Source: Lachnospiraceae bacterium
GTDB lineage: Bacteria; Bacillota; Clostridia; Lachnospirales; Lachnospiraceae
Length of the DNA: 52,643 nucleotides
Assembly: GCA_029227035.1 (NCBI GenBank)
Contig: JAQXZD010000089.1
Span: 1-52,643, forward strand
Direction: 5' to 3'
Shown: one piece after another, positions 34,653 through 42,605 of the stretch
Layout: every line of letters starts with the position of its first letter
How positions within the stretch are numbered: the first letter of the stretch is position 1
The notes under the pieces: model-generated
Told to the model about the DNA's origin: nothing
The model's database searches: none
What the model saw: the letters and a program-made list of their open reading frames with translations, nothing else
Program-made: the position numbers and the translations under genes

Positions 34653-35405
34653 TCACTTCCAATCTATTTTTCCATAAAATTCTAATGTCTGAAATATATT
34701 CTGATAGTTGTTTTTTACTTCTGCGCTATTGATATCCACACCCAAAAGCTCGTCAATTTTTTTCATGCGATTTAATAAGGTATTTCTGTGAATATACATT
34801 CTTTTGGATGTCGCTAAAAGTTCACAATTATTTTCCAAATATTGTTGTAAGGTAAATACATAAGAGGATTTCAACACCCTGTCTGCTTCGATGAGCGGCT
34901 GAAGCTGCATGAAACAATAATCCAGCAGTTCCTCTTTCGGTGCCCCATTTAAGAAAAGCTCCAACAGACTCCCCTTTTTCTCTATGTTATAATGATGATT
35001 GATTTCACGGTCCTCCAATATAAATTCGGAAATCTCTTTTGTGATATCAATCAGCTTTAGCATAAACGGCATTTTAAACAGCGGAATATCATTGTCATTT
35101 GCAAACTGCTTTGTGGATTTTGGTATGGAACGGATATATCTTTCTCCGCACAAAATCACCACTCCCGCCACCTGATTTGCGGCGGCCTCTTTCATCAAAT
35201 CCAGCAGACCTTTTTCAGAGATGTCATCCCAGGAGCCAAGTACAAACACCAGCTCTCCGCCATGAATCCATTCTGATATGGTATCCATATTTTTTATGTA
35301 AGGCCATCGGATTTCCTTATCGATTCCGCCCGCCCCGGCTACCAGTTTCAGCTTACTGCAGCCCTCTAATTCCATAATGTTTCTACACGTTACTGCCAAA
35401 TGCAT
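34653..35405 (-). CDS. Short PucR/CdaR-type transcriptional regulator
   Basis: 250 residues. The N-terminal half (about 5-130) is a PucR purine-catabolism-type domain (CRNIMELEGCSKLKLVAG, VVILCGERYIRSIP). The C-terminal end carries the PucR-type HTH (YLENNCELLATSKRMYIHRNTLLNRMKKIDELLG). Full-size relatives have about 500 residues with a GGDEF-like domain between these parts; here that middle domain is absent. PucR-type regulators sense purines or related degradation products. It lies between the two deaminase genes, 14 bases after the first, and probably controls the operon. The start region GGTGATG is ambiguous by one codon. Confidence 0.85.
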   Translation of the reverse strand: MHLAVTCRNIMELEGCSKLKLVAGAGGIDKEIRWPYIKNMDTISEWIHGGELVFVLGSWDDISEKGLLDLMKEAAANQVAGVVILCGERYIRSIPKSTKQFANDNDIPLFKMPFMLKLIDITKEISEFILEDREINHHYNIEKKGSLLELFLNGAPKEELLDYCFMQLQPLIEADRVLKSSYVFTLQQYLENNCELLATSKRMYIHRNTLLNRMKKIDELLGVDINSAEVKNNYQNIFQTLEFYGKIDWK

Positions 35406-35422
35406 CACCTCAACAGATTCTA

Positions 35423-36679
35423 TTACAAAAATGGCAAATTCTTAACGATATGCTCCGGCTCTCTTTCGAATATCTCTTTTCCGTTATGGACACTCAGGAT
35501 GATTTTGGCACGCTGACGGATTGCCTCCACTTCACTTGGCGCATCTAATATAATGAACGATGCCTTTCCCCCTTCCTTTATTCCATATTGGTCATCGATA
35601 TGTAATGTCTTTGCTCCGTTTACCGTTATAAAATCCAATCCATGACTGATTTCTTCCGGACTCATCATATGTCCAAGGTGTATTCCAAAATCGACCTGAT
35701 GAATCAGATTTCCGTTTCCCAGCGGATACCACGGATCTGATATGGAATCCTGTGCAAAGCTGACATTGCATCCCGCCTGCAACAGCTCATCTACTCTTGT
35801 AATTCCTCTTCTTCTCGGGTAGCCGTCATATTTTCCCTGCAGATAGCAATTCTCCGTCGGACACGACACAAAATTGATTCCGGACTTTTTGAATTTGCTC
35901 ATCATCTTAAACGCATATGCGTTGTTGTATGAACTCATGGCACAGGTATGGCTTGCCGTTGCCCGGTTTCCTAAGCCTGTATAAAAGGCTTCGGCTGCGA
36001 TATTTTCCACAAATCGTGACTCCGAATCATCCGTCTCATCACAATGAATATCTACCAGCCTGTCATATTTTGCAGCGAGTTCAAAAGCTTTCTTTACGGA
36101 TTTTTCTCCCAATTCCTTTGTAAATTCGTAATGAGGAATACCGCCTACCACATCTGCTCCCATCTTTAAGGCTTCTTCCACCAGTTCGTCTCCGCCCTCA
36201 TACGCGTAATAACCTTCCTGCGGAAATGCAATGATCTGCAGATAAAGATAATCTTTTACCTCTTCCTTTACCTCAAGCATCGCTTTTAATGCCGTAAGAT
36301 TCGGATCTGTCACATCAATGTGTGTGCGGATATACTGGACTCCATTGCTCATCTCTGCATATATCCCTTTGTAAATCAGGGCTTTTACATAGTCTATTGT
36401 AAAATCGCTCTTGGAATCAGACCACTTATCAATGGCTTCAAACAGTGTTCCGCTCTCTGCCTCATTGACCGGATTTGCCGTATATACATAATCCAGATGA
36501 ATATGTGACTCAACATACGGAGCACTTACCAACCGTCCTGCAACATCATATTCCTCTATATTTTCTTTGTTCTCTGTGTTATCTTCATGAGCCCTGATGG
36601 AAACAATCTGTTCCCCATCAACCCATATGTCAAACAATCCCTTTTTCTGCCGAAGCTTTGCATTTCTGTAAATTTTCAT
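35423..36679 (-). CDS. CodA-like cytosine deaminase-family amidohydrolase, paralogue 1
   Basis: 418 residues from the ATG at 36679 (AAGGTG upstream). Same fold and metal residues as paralogue 2: His-59/His-61 (ESHIHLD), Gln-154 (FPQEG), His-212 and Glu-215 (HCDE), His-244 (SHTCAM) and Asp-311 (AQDSISDPWYP). The same Gln and Ser replace the CodA pocket residues, and the following Phe is Ser. The two copies differ clearly in sequence, so the duplication is old and they may act on different substrates or steps. It is the first gene of the operon, 214 bases after the kinase-like gene with a structured gap. Confidence 0.88.
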   Translation of the reverse strand: MKIYRNAKLRQKKGLFDIWVDGEQIVSIRAHEDNTENKENIEEYDVAGRLVSAPYVESHIHLDYVYTANPVNEAESGTLFEAIDKWSDSKSDFTIDYVKALIYKGIYAEMSNGVQYIRTHIDVTDPNLTALKAMLEVKEEVKDYLYLQIIAFPQEGYYAYEGGDELVEEALKMGADVVGGIPHYEFTKELGEKSVKKAFELAAKYDRLVDIHCDETDDSESRFVENIAAEAFYTGLGNRATASHTCAMSSYNNAYAFKMMSKFKKSGINFVSCPTENCYLQGKYDGYPRRRGITRVDELLQAGCNVSFAQDSISDPWYPLGNGNLIHQVDFGIHLGHMMSPEEISHGLDFITVNGAKTLHIDDQYGIKEGGKASFIILDAPSEVEAIRQRAKIILSVHNGKEIFEREPEHIVKNLPFL

Positions 36680-36739
36680 GTACTGCACCTTCTTATTTTT
36701 TTATTTTTCCATTTGTGCGAGTGCGCATTCTTCGCGAAA

Positions 36740-36873
36740 CGTTTTGTTTAACAGGAAATTCAACAGGATTTTCTGTCAAACAAAAAAAGACGCCAGCTTC
36801 TCTTAGAAGTTAACGTCTTTGTTTACTGTGTTTTAAATTTGAACTTAGTTTATCTCAAAAAAATCACTCTGTC
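36740..36873 (-). promoter_or_regulatory. Promoter, terminator-like hairpin and repeats before the deaminase operon
   Basis: In the 214-base gap on the minus strand: a promoter TTGACA (36868-36873) with TAAACT 17 bases downstream; a terminator hairpin whose outer stem AAAGACG/CGTCTTT spans about 36788-36821 and runs into seven T; a 12-base direct repeat AACAGGAAATTC/AACAGGATTTTC (36750-36773, plus strand); and a palindrome TTCGCGAA (36731-36738). If the promoter is real, the hairpin is an attenuator; otherwise it ends the kinase transcript. A second hairpin, CAATGTGC/GCACATTG, directly follows the kinase stop. Confidence 0.55.
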
Positions 36874-36893
36874 AATGTGCTCCGTGCACATTG

Positions 36894-37517
36894 TTACAGA
36901 TATTTTTCCCGGATAATATTTGCAATAATGTCCGCACAATTGTTTCTTCCCAGCTTTTCGCTGTTCAAAAACAGATGATAATTCGTCGGATTCACCCAGT
37001 TTCCGCCCTTTGTATAATACCTGTAATAATCCGCACGATATTTGTCGGTTTTTTCTATCAGTTTATTGGCTTCTTTCTCCGACACACTCATCTTCTGCAT
37101 AATATGATATACGCAGTATTCTCTTGGTGCATCAACATAAATTGACAGTACATTCGGTCTATTCTGCAATACATAATCCGCACACTTTCCGATAATTACG
37201 CAGCTCTCCTCATCTGCCAGAGCTTTTATTATCTCAGATTGAATCTGAAAAAGGTTGTTGTCCGACACAAATTCTTTATCCTGAGGATATATGGTTCTCT
37301 CACAAGGCATTGCACGAAGAGCATTCCGAATTCTCGAACCTCTCAGCTTCTCATCTATTTCCGCAAAAACAGCTTCATTGATGCCACTTTTTTCACTGGC
37401 CATGGTCAGAATTTCTCTCTCATAACACGGAATATCCAAAAGTTCTCCAACCTTTTGTCCGATATATTTTCCTCCTGAACCGAATCCTCTTGCAATCGTA
37501 ATGATATAATTTTTCAT
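36894..37517 (-). CDS. Cytidylate kinase-like family protein (AAA_26 type)
   Basis: 207 residues. The P-loop GFGSGGKYIG near residue 12 and the pattern YEREIL with later VIIGKCADYVL, IYVDAPREYCVYHIM and DKYRADYYRYYT match the uncharacterised cytidylate-kinase-like ATPase family common in Firmicutes. It probably binds a nucleotide and phosphorylates an unknown small substrate; true CMP kinase activity is not shown. It precedes the deaminase operon on the same strand, but two hairpins separate them, so a link with pyrimidine salvage is only suggestive. Confidence 0.85.
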   Translation of the reverse strand: MKNYIITIARGFGSGGKYIGQKVGELLDIPCYEREILTMASEKSGINEAVFAEIDEKLRGSRIRNALRAMPCERTIYPQDKEFVSDNNLFQIQSEIIKALADEESCVIIGKCADYVLQNRPNVLSIYVDAPREYCVYHIMQKMSVSEKEANKLIEKTDKYRADYYRYYTKGGNWVNPTNYHLFLNSEKLGRNNCADIIANIIREKYL

Positions 37518-37545
37518 AGCAGTGTCTCCTTTCCCAGTTTTCTCT

Positions 37546-37742
37546 GTAACTATTTAGAACCCCACCCCCTACATTCGCATTTCCGCACTCTCTACGAGTG
37601 CTTTCCCGTCCTTTCAGGACTAAAAATGCTCATATTGGGGCGGTGACTCTATTCGAGCCACCTCACGAATAAGACAAACAGCTTCTTACATGCAAGCATG
37701 ACGAATCTGTCCATCTTATTCGCCGGGGTTCTGAATAGTTAC
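37546..37742. mobile_element. MITE-like element, copy B
   Basis: About 197 bases bounded by 18-base terminal inverted repeats GTAACTATTTAGAACCCC (37546-37563) and GGGGTTCTGAATAGTTAC (37725-37742), 17 of 18 matching. Inside are hairpins GCACTC/GAGTGC (37585-37601), GTCC-TTTCA-GGAC (37608-37620) and CATGC-AA-GCATG. It shares 19 identical bases and one terminal repeat with the short copy at 4707-4783. No reading frame is seen, so any movement would need a transposase elsewhere. Confidence 0.75.
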
Positions 37743-37824
37743 TTTTCTTTTTATTATTATATAAGTCTGAAAAAGGCAATTCAATGAGTCGCACGCATCT
37801 TTGTGCTTCGCGCACAGTACAATA

Positions 37825-38442
37825 TCACTCCCTGCCATATATACGGAAAAACTCCCGCACCTGCCGTTCCAGCACCTGAAGCGCTTCCTCCTCTTTCTCC
37901 GGATGCATAGAGTATTTACTTAACAGGAAATAAATCGGTGCATAAAAGCTCATTGCCAAAACTCCCGGATCCGCTTCTTTGAGAACCTTCGCCTTCACCA
38001 TTGCCGCAAACAGTTCCGTCTGATACCGGATGCTCTCTTCCAAAAACAATCTGCTATATACCGCATAGACAGCCGGATTACTGTATTGTTCAATGGTTCC
38101 CATCCTCCAAAAGCGGGAAACAAATGAATCTTTCAGATAAAACAAAAAAATTTTTTTACTGAATGCAACCAATTGTTCTTCATCCAGTCCTGCATAAAAT
38201 GTCACGGCCGTGTCCACGTCATCTCCGGCCGGAAGTCCTACATGCTCCGACATTTTCTCAAGCCTTAAATTCATGGTTTCCACAATACTGTCCAAAATCT
38301 CCTGCTTGCTCTTAAAGTGCTTATACAGGGAACTGTCCTTGATGCCGACTGCATCCGCTATATTTTTCACACTGGTTCCTTTGAAGCCTTTCACAGAAAA
38401 AAGAGTCAGTGCTTCCTCCACGATCCGCTCCTTTGTTGTCAT
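37825..38442 (-). CDS. TetR-family transcriptional regulator
   Basis: 205 residues. Residues 1-50 are the TetR helix-turn-helix (RIVEEALTLFSVKGFKGTSVKNIADAVGIKDSSLYKHFKSKQEIL). The remaining all-helical ligand and dimer domain is family-specific. It is coupled to the radical SAM gene upstream by a 4-base ATGA overlap, and the shared promoter carries two identical-type inverted repeats that are probably its operators. It likely senses an effector handled by the radical SAM protein. The effector is unknown. Confidence 0.92.
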   Translation of the reverse strand: MTTKERIVEEALTLFSVKGFKGTSVKNIADAVGIKDSSLYKHFKSKQEILDSIVETMNLRLEKMSEHVGLPAGDDVDTAVTFYAGLDEEQLVAFSKKIFLFYLKDSFVSRFWRMGTIEQYSNPAVYAVYSRLFLEESIRYQTELFAAMVKAKVLKEADPGVLAMSFYAPIYFLLSKYSMHPEKEEEALQVLERQVREFFRIYGRE

Positions 38443-39539
38443 GCCGATACCTCCGAAAGCAATTCCTCCACCTGTTTTCTCTGTTCAAAAAGGGTACAGC
38501 CCCCAATATGTTCCTGTGTCAGACTGCCGCTCTCCTGTAATCTCAAAAACAATGGCGAGCGCAATGCTTCCAGCAACGATGTGTTCCGCACATTCGTATC
38601 CGAATACGGCGAAAACGGGCACGGCTCTGCCCCTCCGGTTGCATTGATATGGAAAAATCCTCTTCCTGCGGCAAGGCAGCCGCCGGATGTCTTTTCATCT
38701 CCCGGAAACGAAATCAAAAGCATCGGGAAATCCGACTGCCGCAAATTCTGCAGACGCTCCCGCATTTTCTCCCTCTCCGCATCTCCCAATGCGCTGTCTC
38801 TGCTTGCAGTATCCATTGGAACATATTCTACAAAAACAACCGCTTTCGTGCCTGCTTCATAGAGACCCGTCAGAAATTTTTCTGAAAGAACCTCGTCCAG
38901 ATTCTCTTTGGATACCGTAACGGAAGCACCAAACAGAATCCCCTTTTTCTTCAGCATTTTCATAGTATCCGCAATCCGGTCATACACTCCCGCTCCCCTG
39001 CGCTCGTCCGTTGTCTGCCGGTCTCCTTCGATACTCAGAACCGGAAGCAGATTTCTGTTTTTCTCCAGCAATTCAAGAGATTCCTCTCGAATCATGGTCC
39101 CGTTGGTAAACACCGGAAAAAGAATTTTTCTGTGATTTCCCGCCACTGTAAGAACATCTTTGCGCATAAAAGGCTCGCCTCCCGCCAGAAGGATAAACTC
39201 TATTCCCAATTCCTCTGCCTGCCCAAAGATATCGCTCCATTCATCCCCGGTGAGCAGTCCGCTCTGGCATGCATGATCCTCACAACCCTTAGTTGCCCTC
39301 GCGTAACATCCCTTGCAGTGCAGATTGCAGAGATTGGTGATGCTCGCAATCAAAAAAGGCGGAATATGACTGTTCTTTTTCTCCGCCTCCTGTCTCTTCT
39401 TTCCCGCCTGTCTGCTATCCATCAAATGCTGTGCCATAAACAAACTTGCCCCGGGATTATGAAAAGATGCCTTCAGGACATCCTGTACAATCTTTTCCAC
39501 GCCTCTGCTCAGGTACTCTTCCAACTCTCGTCCATTCAT
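38439..39539 (-). CDS. Radical SAM protein with SPASM-like C terminus
   Basis: 366 residues. The cluster motif CNLHCKGC (Cys-71, Cys-75, Cys-78) binds the radical SAM 4Fe-4S cluster, and FILLAGGEPFMRKD is the SAM-binding GGEP region. The C-terminal quarter has more Cys in GGCLAAGRGFFHI, EPCPFSPYSD and IGGCTLFEQ, a SPASM-like auxiliary cluster pattern. Such enzymes modify peptides or proteins, or mature cofactors. No small peptide substrate gene is visible nearby. It is the first gene of a two-gene operon with the TetR regulator, under a near-perfect promoter. Confidence 0.9.
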   Translation of the reverse strand: MNGRELEEYLSRGVEKIVQDVLKASFHNPGASLFMAQHLMDSRQAGKKRQEAEKKNSHIPPFLIASITNLCNLHCKGCYARATKGCEDHACQSGLLTGDEWSDIFGQAEELGIEFILLAGGEPFMRKDVLTVAGNHRKILFPVFTNGTMIREESLELLEKNRNLLPVLSIEGDRQTTDERRGAGVYDRIADTMKMLKKKGILFGASVTVSKENLDEVLSEKFLTGLYEAGTKAVVFVEYVPMDTASRDSALGDAEREKMRERLQNLRQSDFPMLLISFPGDEKTSGGCLAAGRGFFHINATGGAEPCPFSPYSDTNVRNTSLLEALRSPLFLRLQESGSLTQEHIGGCTLFEQRKQVEELLSEVSA

Positions 39540-39558
39540 TTGTAACGCCTCCTTGTTG

Positions 39559-39612
39559 GCTAGTGTTTACTAGCTTTTGTCCCATTATAAGCTAGCGGGT
39601 ACTAGCTGTCAA
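39559..39612 (-). promoter_or_regulatory. Consensus promoter with two TetR-type operators
   Basis: On the minus strand TTGACA (39607-39612) and TATAAT (39584-39589) are both perfect and 17 bases apart. Two 16-base inverted repeats with GCTAG/CTAGC arms, 39591-39606 (inside the spacer) and 39559-39574 (just past the start point), read GCTAGTACCCGCTAGC and GCTAGTAAACACTAGC. Their centres are 32 bases apart, about three turns. The layout predicts tight repression of a very strong promoter by the TetR protein encoded in the operon. Confidence 0.9.
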
Positions 39613-39631
39613 GTACCCTTATGCAAAACAG

Positions 39632-40087
39632 CTATTCTATGCTCTCCCCTCTTGCCGTTCTCCGCTCCTGCAATTTCCGGTTCATCTTATCGGTTTTCCT
39701 GCGGTCTGCCAGATAGTTCACGCCTACCAGCGTCATGTACACGGCGATAACGGTAATTTCCATTCCTACAATCATCTTCCAGTCGGATAGGAAAAACCAG
39801 CCAAACCAAAAGCCGCAGATCAATACCGTCAAATCTACCAGTATAAAATGCAGAATGTTCCGTGCCAGCATTGCTTTCTTTGACAATTCTTCCTTTGACC
39901 AGTAAACGACGCACCACAAAGCACAAAGCGCAGAAACGCCAAGAATCTGCCACAGCAGATCCACACTCAGCACTTCTTCTTTTCCCCAGAATACATATAT
40001 GTATATGGAAGAGCCCAGCGCAACGCATGTTACAATCTGAACAAACGCTTCCCACATGTCCCACAGTCTTTCCCTGATGCTATCCAT
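39632..40087 (-). CDS. DUF3021 family membrane protein
   Basis: 151 residues with four predicted membrane segments and a basic C-terminal tail. The segment pattern and the YWSKEE loop fit DUF3021 proteins, which are usually encoded next to a single-domain LytTR regulator, as here (11 bases downstream of it). In relatives the membrane protein seems to control the LytTR partner. It is the last gene of the group beginning with the kinase at 42606-44963. Confidence 0.88.
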   Translation of the reverse strand: MDSIRERLWDMWEAFVQIVTCVALGSSIYIYVFWGKEEVLSVDLLWQILGVSALCALWCVVYWSKEELSKKAMLARNILHFILVDLTVLICGFWFGWFFLSDWKMIVGMEITVIAVYMTLVGVNYLADRRKTDKMNRKLQERRTARGESIE

Positions 40088-40098
40088 GCTATCCTCCT

Positions 40099-40536
40099 TT
40101 ATAATCCCAGCCGCTCTCTTAACACTCCGACATACTGTCTGGAAATAATGGCGCGTTCCCCATTCAGAAGTAACGCCTCATATCTCCCGCCAAATGCCGG
40201 TGTCAGGCTTTTTATCTTATTCAGATTCAGTATCATTGATTTCGTCGAACGCATAAAATCATTTACCGGAAGTTCCGCCTCCAGCTCATACAATTTGCTT
40301 TTCACCTCGTATACATCCGTTCTTCCATACGCAAATACCTTCTGATCCACGGATTCAAAATAAAAAATTTCATCCGGCTCAATGAAATATATTTCTCCGT
40401 TTTTATACACGTTCATCTTGCCTTTTCCCTGTTTGAAACGGTTGAGAAGTTTCTGCAGCTCATCGCTGATCTCATCGCATTTTACAATGACTTCCTCTTC
40501 CTCGCCGGGTTCCAGATCTCTAATGGTTATCTTCAT
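40099..40536 (-). CDS. LytTR-domain DNA-binding protein
   Basis: 145 residues, with a short N-terminal part (about 1-40) and a LytTR DNA-binding domain (about 45-140) shown by EPDEIFYFESVDQKVFAYGRTDVYEV, FMRSTKSMILNLNKIKS and the final ISRQYVGVLRERL. It has no receiver domain. It pairs with the DUF3021 protein downstream, a common arrangement in Firmicutes for membrane-controlled autoregulators. It begins 3 bases after the stop of the REC-HD-GYP-GGDEF gene, so it is probably cotranscribed. Confidence 0.93.
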   Translation of the reverse strand: MKITIRDLEPGEEEEVIVKCDEISDELQKLLNRFKQGKGKMNVYKNGEIYFIEPDEIFYFESVDQKVFAYGRTDVYEVKSKLYELEAELPVNDFMRSTKSMILNLNKIKSLTPAFGGRYEALLLNGERAIISRQYVGVLRERLGL

Positions 40537-40539
40537 GTA

Positions 40540-42570
40540 TTATGTTTCCTCCGCTTCTGTATCCTGTCCGGTCTCTGCCACAGAATAAGAAGGTTTTACT
40601 CCCACATTGCGACAGCTCTTATAAAAACTTGCAAAAATGCGATCCACAATCATATGCACATTATCATTTCCCGCTTCCAGAAGAATCACAAGGAATTGTA
40701 TGCTGCTGTAACGGGTATAAAAATCAACGTTACGAATGTTTTCCTTAATTGCCATCTCCATACACTGCATGGCTTCTTCCAATTCGTCAATATAAAGTGT
40801 ATCCGCATTACCACCCTCCAAAGTAATCATAAGAAGGTGAAAATCATGGGCATATCTCTCCTTAAGATTTCCCATATACTCAAAAAGTTTGGCAAACTGC
40901 CTGTACTCTACCGTCATGGCTCCTTCATAGCCACCGCTGTCCTTCAGCGTTTCCATCAGTTTTAACAGATCAATGTTTTTCTGCTCCTGTGTCAGCCCTT
41001 CTTCCTTGAGGAAGAAACTGTAACCGGCCTTACCATTCTGCTTAACATGATATAATGCTTTATCTGCCTTGGTATATGCATCCACAAATACATCCATCGG
41101 CGTTGTCATACACATACCTACCGATAAAGAAGCCTGACGGGTTGTAATATCTTCATCCTTTTTATTCATAAACTGTTCAATCAGCTTCTCAATTCTGTCG
41201 GTAGCTTCCTGTTGGGAAACTCCTTTCATAAACAGAAGGAACTCATCTCCGCCCAGTCTGCAGACAATGCTGTTGTCCGCATATTCCATCAGAACATCCC
41301 CCATCAGCTTAAGCACCCGGTCTCCGGCCCTGTGTCCGACGGTATCGTTGACTTTTTTCAAATTGTCCACATCCAGAAATGCCAAACAACCGTCGGCCTC
41401 CTGCATTGCCTCTGCAATCTGTACTTCTCCCACACTTCGAAGCGGAAGTCCGGTAAGAAAATCGGCAGAATCCTGATTATTTCGGTTGCTCATAGACTCC
41501 ATGACTTTCTGAAAAAGCATCTCTGCCGCATCTTCTCCACCCATGGAAGGCTCCTGTATGACAACCCGTCCCTCATCCAGCATTTTTACAAATACATCCA
41601 GTGCTTTGGGATCAAACTGCGTTCCGCGCCCCTTAAGAAGCTCCTCCCGAATACTGTTCTTCGACAGTCTGTTCCTATAAATCCGTCTGGAATTCATGGC
41701 ATCATAGGCATCTGCAATAGCAACAATCCTTGCCCCTTCCGGTATCTCTTCCCCTGCCAGACCATCCGGATATCCGGTTCCGTCGTATCTCTCATGATGA
41801 TGTTTCGCAATCTGGTCCGCACCTGCAATAGCAGTAATACATTCCAGAATCTCCCCGCCCTTTAGCGCATGGGATTTAATGACATTGTACTCCTCATTCG
41901 TCAGTCTTCCCGGCTTGTTCAATACAGAATCCGGCACTCCGATTTTACCCACATCATGCAGTAACGCTGCATGGCGGAGATCCTCCAGACTTTCCTCGTC
42001 CCATCCAAGTTCTCTCGCCAGAAGCACTGCATATTCAGCCACCCGGTATGAATGTCCGTTGGTATACGCATCTTTTGCATCAATCGTATTTGCCAGTGTC
42101 CGCACTGCCTGAAGCGTCATCTGCTCCATACGGCGTCTTCTCTGTTCCGCCTTTGCAGTCTGCCGTCTCACCTCTCTGTCCATGTCAGAGCGCAGGCGTA
42201 CAAGCTCCATCAGTCGGTTCACGCGCTGTACGACAATTTCTTCCGTAAAAGGTTTTGTGATAAAATCCAGCGCTCCCGCCTCAACACCTTTTACCTCTGC
42301 TTCCTTATCCTCTTCCGCACTCAGAAAAATGACCGGTATTTTTGCAAGCTGCGGATCTTTTTTCATCCGCTCCAATACTTCCAGTCCACTCATCTTCGGC
42401 ATATTCATATCCAGAAGAATCATATCGGGAATGGATTCCTGCAGATAAGCCAGACATTCCTCTCCTGAATTCACGCAGTCTATCTCATACTGCTCCTTCA
42501 ACATAAATCTGACTGTTTTTAAAGTGATGACATCATCATCCACCACCAGAATGCATTCTCTTCGTTCCAT
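40540..42570 (-). CDS. Response regulator with HD-GYP phosphodiesterase and GGDEF cyclase domains
   Basis: 676 residues. Receiver domain first (residues 5-120, phospho-acceptor Asp in MILLDMNMPKMSG). HD-GYP domain next (about 150-345) with HDVGKIGVPD and HHERYDGTGYP, the residues for c-di-GMP hydrolysis. GGDEF domain (about 365-525) with an intact RLGGDEF active site for c-di-GMP synthesis. A further about 120 residues at the C terminus have no clear family. Having both making and breaking domains, its net activity is unknown. It begins 35 bases after the hybrid kinase gene, its probable phospho-donor. Confidence 0.93.
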   Translation of the reverse strand: MERRECILVVDDDVITLKTVRFMLKEQYEIDCVNSGEECLAYLQESIPDMILLDMNMPKMSGLEVLERMKKDPQLAKIPVIFLSAEEDKEAEVKGVEAGALDFITKPFTEEIVVQRVNRLMELVRLRSDMDREVRRQTAKAEQRRRRMEQMTLQAVRTLANTIDAKDAYTNGHSYRVAEYAVLLARELGWDEESLEDLRHAALLHDVGKIGVPDSVLNKPGRLTNEEYNVIKSHALKGGEILECITAIAGADQIAKHHHERYDGTGYPDGLAGEEIPEGARIVAIADAYDAMNSRRIYRNRLSKNSIREELLKGRGTQFDPKALDVFVKMLDEGRVVIQEPSMGGEDAAEMLFQKVMESMSNRNNQDSADFLTGLPLRSVGEVQIAEAMQEADGCLAFLDVDNLKKVNDTVGHRAGDRVLKLMGDVLMEYADNSIVCRLGGDEFLLFMKGVSQQEATDRIEKLIEQFMNKKDEDITTRQASLSVGMCMTTPMDVFVDAYTKADKALYHVKQNGKAGYSFFLKEEGLTQEQKNIDLLKLMETLKDSGGYEGAMTVEYRQFAKLFEYMGNLKERYAHDFHLLMITLEGGNADTLYIDELEEAMQCMEMAIKENIRNVDFYTRYSSIQFLVILLEAGNDNVHMIVDRIFASFYKSCRNVGVKPSYSVAETGQDTEAEET

Positions 42571-42605
42571 TTTGTCAACCTCCCAATACCCTTTTCCCTT
42601 TTCTG

